Source: Trachythela sp. YZ-2020
Taxonomy: Eukaryota > Cnidaria > Anthozoa > Malacalcyonacea > Clavulariidae
Assembly (NCBI GenBank): GCA_016169945.1
Contig: JADLSH010000236.1
Coordinates: forward strand, 1,364,001 to 1,428,000
Direction: 5' to 3'
DNA: 64,000 bases
Shown: piece by piece, positions 34,601 to 46,600 of the stretch
How positions within the stretch are numbered: the first letter of the stretch is position 1
How the letters are laid out: each line of letters begins with the position of its first letter
Program-made: the position numbers and the translations under genes
Notes under the pieces: model-generated
What the model was told of the DNA's origin: nothing
The model's database searches: none
Seen by the model: the letters and a program-made list of their open reading frames with translations, nothing else

Positions 34601-37600
34601 TACCTGAAAACGATATTTCAATAATAAAACACGCTAGAAAATCTCTCCTTTTCAATACCGGAATTTCATGGATAAAAAAAGATAGCCATAGTTTGTTTGA
34701 CGTTAGCATGGGCAGTTTCGACGGCGCGGAAATTTGTGAGTTAGTAGGCCTTTTCATTTTAAACCACCTGAGTAAGAAATTTGGCAAAGAAAGCATCGGT
34801 CTATATAGAGATGACGGTTTGGCTATTATAAAAAGTAAATCAGCACGTTTAGCAGACAAAACAAGAAAAGATCTCCACAAAATTTTCGAGCAGTTTGACC
34901 TAAAAATTACCGCCGAATCAAATTTACGCATTGTAAACATTTTAGACGTAACTTTCGACCTTAACAATGGAAAACATAGGCCCTATAGGAAGCCCAATGA
35001 CGATCCACTATACATAAATATGCACTCTAATCACCCACCGAGCATCACAAGGCAACTACCTGCATCAATTAACAAGCGCATTGCACTTCTTTCATCAGAT
35101 GAGCAAACTTTTCAGGAATCTGCACCCATATATCAGAACGCACTTAGGCATAGCAGCTTTACCCATGAACTTAGCTACACTCAGCACACACCGCAACAAC
35201 AACGCAGGAATAGGCAACGCAATATCATTTGGTTCAACCCACCATTTAGTAAGAGTGTTAGCACAAACATAGGACGTAATTTCCTTAGTCTAATTGACAA
35301 ATATTTTCCACCGCACCACAAGCTCCATAAAATTTTTAACAGAAATACAGTTAAAGTAAGTTACAGCTGCATGAACAATGTCAAGTCAGTAATCACTAAA
35401 CACAATGCACGCATATCTAGGAATAACAAGACACAGGATAGGAACACTACCAATTGCAGTTGTAGAGAAAACACCATTTGCCCGCTTCAAAAACAATGCA
35501 TGACTAGGGACATAGTATAATAATAATAATATAATTCATTTTTATAGCGCTATTTCCCAAAGCTCAATAGCGCTTAACATTAAAAGTTAAGTATATACAA
35601 AAAGTTAGGATATATATAAATATATATATAACATATATTAACTACAAACATTTAAATCACTATATATGTTTTTTAAGATCATAAAATAGTTTTGCATAAT
35701 ATATTACGAATATAAAACAATGAATATTTAAAATGTTGTAAAGTTACTAATACTGTGTATGCTAGTCATAATACTGTTTAAAAAGATATGTCTTTAGCCT
35801 TGTCTTGAAAATGTTTAACGATTCACTTTTCCTAATGTACTCTGGCACTTCATTCCATAGTTTCGGTGCAATATATGAGAACGATCGTTCACCATAGTTC
35901 ACCAGTCTTGCTGAGGGTACAGTAAGAAGTCCTTTGGACGAAGAACGTAAATTTACCGATGGTGTATAAGGTTTTAACATATTTCTAATGTAATGTGGAG
36001 CCATACCATTCAGAGATTTGTATGTAATAAGGACAATTTTATAGATAACACGCTGATTAACGGGGAGCCAATGTAGTTGTTTCATTAAAGGAGTGATGTG
36101 ATCATATTTTCTGCTCCCTGTCACCAAGCGAGCAGCACAGTTTTGTACGTTCTGTAGCCGATCAATAAGAACTTTAGGCAATCCATACAATAGAGAGTTA
36201 CAATGATCTAATTTCGATGTAATAAAAGCATGAACTAATGTTTGGATGTCTGAAGTAGATAAATACTCTTTTATTCTTGCTATTTTCCTCAGATGGTAAA
36301 AACAAGTCTTGCAAATGTTGGTAATATGTTTATCCATAGACATGTATTGATCAAAAGTTACACCAATGTTGCTAAGTATACAAAGCAACAGTCACAGTAA
36401 GCAACACAAACACGATCAAAAATTACATTGGCATGACTGCAACCACATTCAAAGAGCGATTGGCCAACCACACTAAATCTTTTCAACATAAAAAGCATGC
36501 AAATGACACGGAACTTTCGAAATATATTTGGACATTGAAAGAAAGCAATAAGGATTTCAGTATTAATTGGCAAATTTTAAAACATTCTATTTCGTACACG
36601 GGAGGATCAAAACGATGCAATTTATGTTTAGAAGAAAAATTTTGTATTTTGAAAGAAAAAAACAAGAATTGTTTACTCAACAAAAGAGCTGAAATAATAT
36701 CACGGTGTCGTCATCGAAATAAATTTCGCGTAAACAACGCAAACAAAGCCATGCATGCACACATTGTCCCCCACATACACCCCCACGCTCCGGCAGGAAG
36801 TATATAAGCGGTCATTTCTTTCGATACTTGCATGTAAACTGCCTGATGATTCTTTTACAGATGAAACAGCCTGTTGCAGACAAGTTTTGAGGTAAGCGAA
36901 AATCTATAATTTGCTCTAACTATATGTTGTCGAGCACTCTTTGCGTTTCGTAGACCTAAACCTACACGTATATATATATCTAAATATTGAGCACTCTTCG
37001 TTCTGCTACGGACAACGAAAAATTGTATATATATATATATATATAGTTAAAATTCAGAGATTCAACAGTTTTGAATAGACATTTTATTACTAGTTAGTTT
37101 CGTGCTACACACGTATGTGTAGTACTCTTCAGACAAAATGATCTAATGACTAAGTTGTATATACACGTAGGATTATAATATCGATCTATACTATCGTTCT
37201 TGGCTATTATTGGTTAATTTGAAATTTTGACCGTTGGCATTAGATCATATAGATCATTTTGTCTGAAGAGTACTAAATGTCTATTCCTGGTTCTCCATTG
37301 AGCACTCTGCAAACGGTTTTTACTATATCGTCTATAGTCTATATATATATATATATATATATATAGACAATGTGTGCATGCATGAAATTATTTCAGCTCT
37401 TTTGTTGAGAAAACAATTCTTGTTGAGTAAAGGTTGTTGAGTAAAGATTGTTGAGTAAAGATTTACTTTTGTTGAGTAAAGATTTAGAAGAAAAAATTAT
37501 TGAAAGTGAACGCTGATGAAAGTGAAAGCAAATGAAATTGAACACAAATGAAAGTGAACGCTGGTGAAAGTGAATGCAAATGAAAGTGAACACAAATGAA

Positions 37601-40600
37601 AGTGAATGCAAATGAAAGTGAATGCAAATGAAAGTAAAATGAAAGTGAATGCAAATGGAAGTGAATGCAAATGAAAGTGAACACAAATGAACGCAGTCTA
37701 GATGTAACGCAGTCTAGATGCGAGTGACTTCATATTTATACACCATACTCTTGCCCTCACCAAGCGCATGTGGTACAATACTCAGACACATGCGCATCCA
37801 GACATGCGTGAAGTGTCTTGGGGCCAGAGGTTTAGGTGTAGGTCTACGAAACGCAAAGAGTGCTCGACAACATATATAGTTAGAGCAAATTATAGATTTT
37901 CTCTTACCTCAAAACTTGTCTGCAACAGGCTTATATGCTTCCTGCCGGAACGTGGGGGTGTATGTGGGAGACAATGTGTGCATGCATGGCTTTGTTTGCG
38001 TTGTTTACGCGAAATTTATTACGATGACGACACCGTGAAATTATTTCAGCTCTTTTGTTGAGAAAACAATTCTTGTTGAGTAAAGGTTGTTGAGTAAAGA
38101 TTGTTGAGTAAAGATTTACTTTTGTTGAGTAAAGATTTAGAAGAAAAAATTATTGAAAGTGAACGCTGATGAAAGTGAAAGCAAATGAAATTGAACACAA
38201 ATGAAAGTGAACGCTGGTGAAAGTGAATGCAAATGAAAGTGAACACAAATGAAAGTGAATGCAAATGAAAGTGAATGCAAATGAAAGTGAACACAAATGA
38301 AAGTGAATGCAAATGGAAGTGAATGCAAATGAAAGTGAACACAAATGAACGCAGTCTAGATGTAACGCAGTCTAGATGCGAGTGACTTCGTATTTATACA
38401 CCATACTCTTGCCCTCACCAAGCGCATGTGGTACAATACTCAGACACATGCGCATCCAGACATGCGTGAAGTGTCTTGGGGCCAGAGGTTTAGGTGTAGG
38501 TCTACGAAACGCAAAGAGTGCTCGACAACATATAGTTAGAGCAAATTATAGATTTTCTCTTACCTCAAAACTTGTCTGCAACAGGCTGTTTCATCTGTAA
38601 AATAATCATCAGGCAGTTTACAAGTATCGAAAGAAATGACCGCTTATATGCTTCCTGCCGGAGCGTGGGGGTGTATGTGGGAGACAATGTGTGCACACAT
38701 TCAATCGAGAAAGAGGGTAGTTCTAAGGGAGATATCCGTCAAGAACAATTATTAACGTATGTCTTGCCAAGAGATGATATACATGTTCATCATGCACCCA
38801 GGGCCTTTTTTAACTAATGTACTGGAGGGGCAAAAGCCCCCCAAGCCCCCATGTTGTCCCCCCAGCAAGCTATTTTTGCCCCCCCCCCCAGTGAAGGTCC
38901 CTTTTGTCCAAAGTATAAGCCAAAAGAGGAAAGTTATTGTATTCTCACAACAAAACCTGGTTCCGTTTAGATGGGATATATCAGAAATTGTCTCTGAAAA
39001 TGCAGGAAATCAAGCCACAGAGACTCAAGAATACAAATATTTTGTGGGGGAGGACCCCCAGACCCCCCTTCGCCTTCCCACATCTGTAATACACCACCTA
39101 CTTGTTGATGGCCCCCCCCCCCACTGATGATTTCTTAAAAAAGGCCTTGCATGCACCTGTAAGAGCAAATGAACAGTTCCCAGAATATGTCACTGGAAGG
39201 AATCAACATGAAGCAGTGCTTTCAGCCTCTAACCCTAGATCTAGCAATTACCATAAAGAATTTGTTAGTGGTTTATTTGACAGAAACAATCTTTTAAAAA
39301 TGATTTACCATCAACTAGTGTACTACCTAACCAAACAGAGATGTTTCACCTGGTCAGACGCAAACAGCTAGTACCTCTGACATATACCGTTCATATATAT
39401 TGTTCATCTACAATACCTTGAGTGTTAGAAGACGTGAATATGCCATTCGTTGAACCAGATGTTAGATATGTTCCAACAACCTTGGGTCCTACCACAGCAG
39501 TTAGAAATGTTTTGCCGCACTCCAGAATACGCAATCCCTATTCAACACTATGGCAACTACCAATGGCTTATAACCCAACGTCAGCCACACCAAGCCCAGG
39601 TGTTAATGTAGATATGGTGCAAATTGCCAACACACCTAAACTGGAGTATCTTCGTTTCGATGGCGATCCAATGACGTATGGTGCATTCATACATAATTTC
39701 GAGAACTTTTTAGAACGAGAATATGGAATTGTGATCGCTTTAAGAAGGCTGAATATAAAGTGAAGCGCAAAATCGTCCTGCAAAATGGACTTTCTAATAA
39801 GCGTTTAGAGAAAGGACATAATGCAAGAACTTGTCCCAAAACACATTTCAAATGTCAGGAAGTTGGATATGGTGAACCACACCACACCCTAATGCATCGA
39901 CCCAATAATAAAAAAGATTCCACTTTGAAGCAGCGAGTAAAGGCTACGAAGTCATCACAACCCAAACTGGGGCCGGTGATCAGCCAGAACTCCTGAAAGA
40001 CAAGCTAATCCAAGCAGTTCAGTCGCGGCAACCCATGCTGGAGGAAGCAGAATATGTTTAGGAGCAATTCCCGTTAGAGTCTGAGGAATCGAAGGTACAT
40101 AAGAAGTACAAACATACGCTTTGTTAGATAATGGATCGGAAGTAACTTTGTGCGATGAGAGGCTAACTAAGAAATTAAACATAGATGAAATTTACGTTAA
40201 CGGGAATTAACGGTTCTGTTGAAGTGGAAAGTCAACTTGTTGATATTGTTGTGATGTCTTTCGATCGATCAACTGAGGTAGAATTACAAAAAGTAAAAAC
40301 TGTCAAAGATATACCAATTTCGAAAGGCTGTGTACCGAAACAAGTAGACGTAAACAAATTGCCACATCTCCGTGACATGTGTATTCCTGAATTAGAAAAT
40401 GGAAACATCATATTGTTAATTGGTTTGAAAGAAAAGCCTCGATTGTTTCTTCCATTAGAATGTAAAGAAGGTGGTGAGGACGAGCCAACAGCAATTCGTT
40501 GGTGGCTAAAGAGAAGATGATGGTTTCTCCGTACATTTCACTCGAGTGAAAGATCAAGCTCCTGTGTCATTATATCACAACTTCCCAGAATCGAGCGAGA

Positions 40601-43600
40601 CAAAAGGATGTCAGAAAGAATGTGATTCTTTGAAGTTTGTAGAAGAAGAAATGTTACAAGTCGGAATGACGAACTGTCAACTCTACGACGAAGTTAAAGA
40701 TCGGAACGAGGTGAATGATAAAGTCTTAACACATCAGTTAGAACGGTTGTGGAACACTGATTTTAAGGTTTCGAAAGTGAGCAATAAAGTGTTGGCTTCA
40801 GCAGAAGATGAGAGAGCATTGCGTGTAATGGAAGAGAGCGTAAAGCTAGTAGATGGCCATTTTCAAGTTGCATTACCTTGGCGTCGAGACCCACCGGATA
40901 TTCCCAATAACAAGATAATGGCGGAAAAAAGACTTCGTTCCTTGAATAATCGATTAGCGAAGGACACTGAATTGTTTACGAAATATACGAATGCCATGCA
41001 GGATTATATCGACAAAGGACATGCCCAGAAAGTGCCTAAAGAAGAATTAGACAAAGACAACGGAAGAGTTTGGTATCTCCCTCATCACCCGGTCACTCAT
41101 CGATTGAAGCCGGATAAGACCAGAATCCTGTTTGACTGTGCAGCAAAGTTCAATGATGAATCCCTCTACTAGCATTTGTTAACCGGACCCGATTTAACTA
41201 ATTCTTTGGTCGGGGTCATAATTCGGTTTCGCCAAGAGCCAATCGCAATTGTCGCCGACATCGAATCGATGTTCTATCAAGTGTTGGTTGAACCAACCTC
41301 TGGTGGGAAAATCACGACCTTAAAGAAACTTCTAGAGAGTATCGAATGGTGAAACACGTACTTGGCGCTACATCTTCGCCAAGTGTCGCTAATTTTTGTG
41401 TCAAGAAGACCGCCTCATGCTTTGATGGAGAGTTTGAGCCAGAAGTGGCAGAAACGGTAGAGCAAAACAGGTACGTTGACGATCTGATGAAATCTGTAGA
41501 TACACCAGAGAGAGCTATGAAGCTGTCAAAACAACTCCGAGAATTGTTGAAGAGAGGAGGCTTTAGATTAAAAAAATGGCTTAACAATGATCGAAAGGTC
41601 TTAGAAGAAATTCCTGAGAGTGAAAGAGCAAAATCTGTTATCAACTTGGAGATCGATAATTTACCAACAGAATGTGCTCTTGGAGTGAAGTGGAATGTAG
41701 AGACGGACAACTTTATATGGGAAGTTCGTGAAGAGACTATGGCATTGGCTAAACAGAAGTTACCTACGAGACGAGGAATGTTGAAAACGAAACTACTGTT
41801 GCAAGAGTTGTGTCGAAAGCAACGAGGATGGGACGACGAGATCGACGAACACGAAAATCAGCAATAGTACCGTTGGTTGAATGATCTTACTAAGTTAGAA
41901 GAGGTGAAGACAGAACGTTGATTCAAACTGAAAGATTTTGATGAGATAAAGAGCTTGCAACTGCATATTTTCAGTGATGGTTCACGTGTAGGATACGGAG
42001 CCGTGGCTTACCTACGACTAGAGAATAACGATGGTCGTATTCATTGTTCATTTGTACTTGGAAATACCCGTCTTGCACCCATTTGTGAAATCACCATCCC
42101 AAGGTTGGAACTGTCTGCGGCGGTAATGGCTGTACAACTCCGTCAAACAATGCGCTCTAACTGAGCTACAGAGTCCAGTGCTGAATACGAAGTCTTATTG
42201 AAGACGAAGAGCTGGAACACAAAGTAGATAGCGTAACGTTCTGGACGGACTCCCTCTATGTTTTAAAATGCATCAAGAATGAAAACAAGCGATTCATTCG
42301 AATCTAACCGTTTGACTGCGATACGGAATGGATCTTCTATCTCTGAGTGGAGATACGTCAAAGGAGAAAAGAATCCGGCCGATGATTATTTAAATTATTT
42401 AATTTACAAAAGAGAGCTGCGCGTGTGATAACTGGGGACACGTACGATGTTCGTTCCACATAAATACTAAATAATCTTAATTGGCTTCCAATTGAGGAGC
42501 TTTTAAAAAAAAGAGAAGTAATAATGACATTCAAAGCGTTAACTGGTCGATTGCCTCAATATCTTGCAGAAATGTTTGCAAAATGTCAAAATAACAGTTA
42601 CAATTTAAGAAGTATAATCAAACTAAATTAGCGCTCCCCAAACCTAAGACAAATTTCCCTAAAAGGAGCTTCTCGTATAGAGCTACGAAGTCGTGGAACG
42701 AGCTTCTAAGTGAAACCATCGAAAATTACAATAAGCTATCAATCTTGACTTTTAAACGGCGATTATATAACTAGGTATAAGTTTGATGTTAATAACACTG
42801 ATACTTTTGTAAATAGTCTTTACTTATTTGTCTATATATATTTTGTATTTCATAGTTTAGTATATACACGGCCCTTTGAAAACCAGTAGTGTAAATACTT
42901 ATCCACTGAATAGGCTACCGTGTGTAAAGATTTTTAATTAAAGATTAAAGATTAAAAGGTTTGAAGTTGAACGAGATGTTAGCAAATAAACGATGGTTAG
43001 AAGGACCGGAGTTCCTGTGGAAGATCGACGATAATGATAGGTGTACCACCTTTGTTAGATGAAGACCTTGAAGTTAGAAAAGAGATGAAGATTTATGTCA
43101 CAACAGTTGATGACGATTCCTTGCAAGTGTTACTACAACGATATTCGTCTTGGTGGCGTTTAAAACGATCGGTTGCTTGGCTTGCTCGATACAAGCAGTT
43201 CTTAAAGATGAAAGTCCACCAAAGAAAGGTTGGAGATGGTGTATTCAAAATTAAAACGGGCAGTTCACAAGTTGAAGAGTTGAAACAAGCAGAAATAGAC
43301 ATTGTTCGTTACGTTCAGTCTATGTCATTTCCTGAGCTGGTGAACTTAGAAGACACTCATTATCTACAAATAGGAGGTCTATGAAGAAAGTTTTAAAGAA
43401 TACCAAGACGTCGTTATACACGCTAAATCCGTTAGTAAAAGACGGTGATTTGGTTGTGGGAAGACGACTCAAGAACGCACAGATCAACGAAGAAGCAAAA
43501 CACCCGATAATCCTTCCGTATAAGCATCACGTGACAGATCATATAATCCAGCATTATCATCGTATGGTTGGTCATATGGATCAGGAATCTGTGCTAGCGT

Positions 43601-46600
43601 CATTCAGAGAGAGATTTTGGATCTTAAAGGGACGATCGGCAGTTCGTCAAGTAATTCGAAGATGTATTGATTGTCAGAAGAGAAGGAAACCACCGAGTGA
43701 ACAATTTATGACATATCTGCCTGAAGATAGGATCAAAGCATACGAACTTCCGTTCACGTTTGTAGGAGTTGATTATTTTGGGCCATTGGACGCAAAGCAG
43801 GGGAGAAGTCGGGTGAAAAGATATGGTTGTATTTTTACATGTTTGAGTGTACGAGCAGCACATATCGAGATAGTTCATTCATTGGACACAGATGCAATGA
43901 TCAACGCATTAAGAAGATTGATAAGTTTACGAGGATATCCTAAAGAAATCAGAAGTGATTGTGGTACGAATTTCACTAGGGCAGATAAAGGCTAACATCG
44001 AAGAATAGAATCAACAGAAGATTGGATCTTTCTGCGCCCAAAAGGGAATAGAATGGACATTCAACCCACCAAGTGCGAGTCATATGGGAGGCGCATGGGA
44101 GCGTTTAATAAGATCCGTACGTCAGATTCTTCGAGCACTGCTGAAAGAACAAATTGTTGGAGACGAAGTCCTACTAACCGTTATGGCCGAGGCAACAAAC
44201 ATCCTAAACAGTAGACCCTTACGCGAAATAGTGATGATCCGCGAGATGAAATACCACTAACCCCAAACCACCTGTTACATTTACGCCCTTGTTCCACAGG
44301 TACATTACCACCCGGAATGTTCACAGAGCATGACTATTACAAGCGTAGATGGAAACAAGCGGGGGGAAATGTATTAAAGAGTACCTCCCTAATCTTCAAA
44401 TTCGACAGAAGTGGATAAAACGAAAAGAAAACCTAAAATTTGGAGATCTCGTACACTTCTCATGGATGAGAATTACAGAAGAGGACAGTGGCCGCTTGCA
44501 CGCGTTGTTGAAGTGTTTCCAAGTGAAGATGGTTTAGTTCGTAGTGTTAGTCTTAAGACAAGTTCGACAGTGGTCACTCGAGCCAGACGAACACGACGTG
44601 GAGAGATAAGAACAACAACGACCTATCTTACCCGACCAGTAACAAAACTATGTCGTTTGGAAGTGAACATAAGTACAATTCATGATGAATGAAATATATG
44701 AAACATTGGTAGCCTTTGGTTATATTGTAGTAAATGAAACTTATGTGTTAGTAGCTACCAATCAAAACTGGGAGTTTAATTTATGCTTATTATGTGTGTA
44801 TATATACACTATGTAGTCTGTCCAGCAAATATATGTTAGTTAATAACCGAGTGCAGTGAACTTGTAGAAGAGATAACTTAATTGTAGTAACCTGAGAATG
44901 ATTGAATTGAAAGAGTAGGAGACAATATAGTCCGTATGTATAGTTTGGCTAACGCTTACTCATATACAGCTATTTCAATTAAGGTTGTCCCCGAGCAAAG
45001 CGGAAAAGTCGAATACGAGCGCGAAAGGCTTGCTGGGAATCGCCAAAAAATTAATGTACCAAGAATTTGACAAACCTCAGTGGATTCCTAAGAAATTAAC
45101 GTATTGTTTTTAAGTACAAGACTTTATGCTACTCATACGATTAGAAGGCATTTTAAATTCTCACGGGTATAAAATCTTATGGTTAAGAAGAATATGTTAA
45201 TTTCGAAAGGTTTGTTTTTTATACACCCTGTATACCAATTTGCAATTAAACGTGCTGCAAAACTTATGATTATTCGTGACTCCTGTCGTTATATTCACAG
45301 CTCTGAGCCACTGATACATAAAACAGTCTCAAAGGAATTACCCACAAAGAACAGCCCACAAAACATTTAATACGTTTCTACTTTGAAATTATTATTGCTA
45401 CTTTCTTAGGAATCCACTGAGGTTTGTCAAATTCTTGGTCCATTAATATTTTAGCGATTCCCAGCAAGCCTTTCGCGCTCGTATTCGACTTTTCCGCTTT
45501 GCTCGGGGACAACCTTAATTGAAATAGCTGTATTTGTTAGCTAAAAAACGGTTAAACCCACATGCTTAGTTACTATTGTTTAAGTTCACAGAAGCATACT
45601 TTAATCGTTTACATAACTCTATAACTTTTTTGTTACTGTATTGTGAGTACTTATCCGAACGCGAAGCTTTGAATTGCCAAGGCCAAGGGAAAGGTATACA
45701 AGCGTCAGTCAAATTTGTCCGTTAACACGCCGAAATAGAATACAAATTGGGAATTTTCCTTTCTTTGTAGCACTCTGTCTCGTCCACAATGTCAATACTG
45801 TGAAGGGATAAAAGAGACTGATTCGCTATCTCTTTATATGGCTATCACCTAATTTGTATTGTCTTTTGCTTTTTCCGAGTTTCGCTTGGCTAAAAGCGTA
45901 AAGCAGGGAAGGCCTGACATTAATAATCCATCGATCATCTCACTCAATAAAATAGAACGAATTTATCTGTGAACGAATGTAGTTGTTTGTAGCAGCTGAT
46001 CGAACAATTGATCGTTTGAGACGTGATGTTTTGATGTAAGGGACCAACCAATCAAAAGCCATTTCGCCTAGAATTAGCCAATCGGCTTTTGGCGGTCGGA
46101 TTCCACAGCGTTTTGACACGATTTTCCTCAGACCTACGTTTTGCCCTAACCAGCCCACCCGAAAATTTTGAGGAGGCAAATAAGTAGGCCTGTGCTCAGG
46201 CTAGATTTGAGGTGCTCGATTGTGATTGGTCAATTGATGAGAAAGGAATGTTGTATGAATAACAACAGGCGCTAGTGTGAGACCGTGGCTCGCAAAGAGC
46301 GTCTGCGTAGGAGGCTAATTGCTGTTGTGCCTGGGATTTTCTCTTCTCCGATTTAACCTGAATCATCTTGAGAGAATACTTTATTCTTTAAGCCACAATA
46401 CGCCCTAATGCGCCCAGTTTGTTATTTTACGCTGTCTATTTTACGCTGGGTTAACCAGACTATCTGCCCGTGTCTCTTGTTACAATGCGCCCACTTTGTC
46501 ATTTTACACTCTCTAACGCCAGACGATTGTACTCGTCAAGGAGAAAGTGTTGGGCGTTAATGTGTTAAATTATAACAAATTCATGCAATGCACATGCGCA

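Larger units (their letters stand above)
33654..36975 (+). mobile_element. Penelope-like retroelement with GIY-YIG endonuclease
   Basis: Flanked by ~63-bp direct repeats (AATTTGCTCTAACTATATG..., 33654-33719 and 36908-36975), the pLTR arrangement of Penelope elements. Inside are RT ORFs in two frames, a C-terminal GIY-YIG domain and a hammerhead ribozyme motif. It is interrupted by a LINE fragment (35520-36362). Confidence 0.85.
33451..44932 (+). mobile_element. BEL/Pao retrotransposon no. 2, decayed, in GPALPP1 intron 2
   Basis: LTR-like direct repeats at 33451-33641 and 44750-44932 enclose decayed BEL gag, protease, RT, RNase H and integrase fragments (38698-44692) in plus orientation. A Penelope-like element and its duplicated debris (33654-38697) sit between the 5' LTR and gag. 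A hAT MITE lies in gag, and a LINE tail lies between RNase H and integrase. Multiple stops and frameshifts mean it is old and inactive. Confidence 0.82.
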
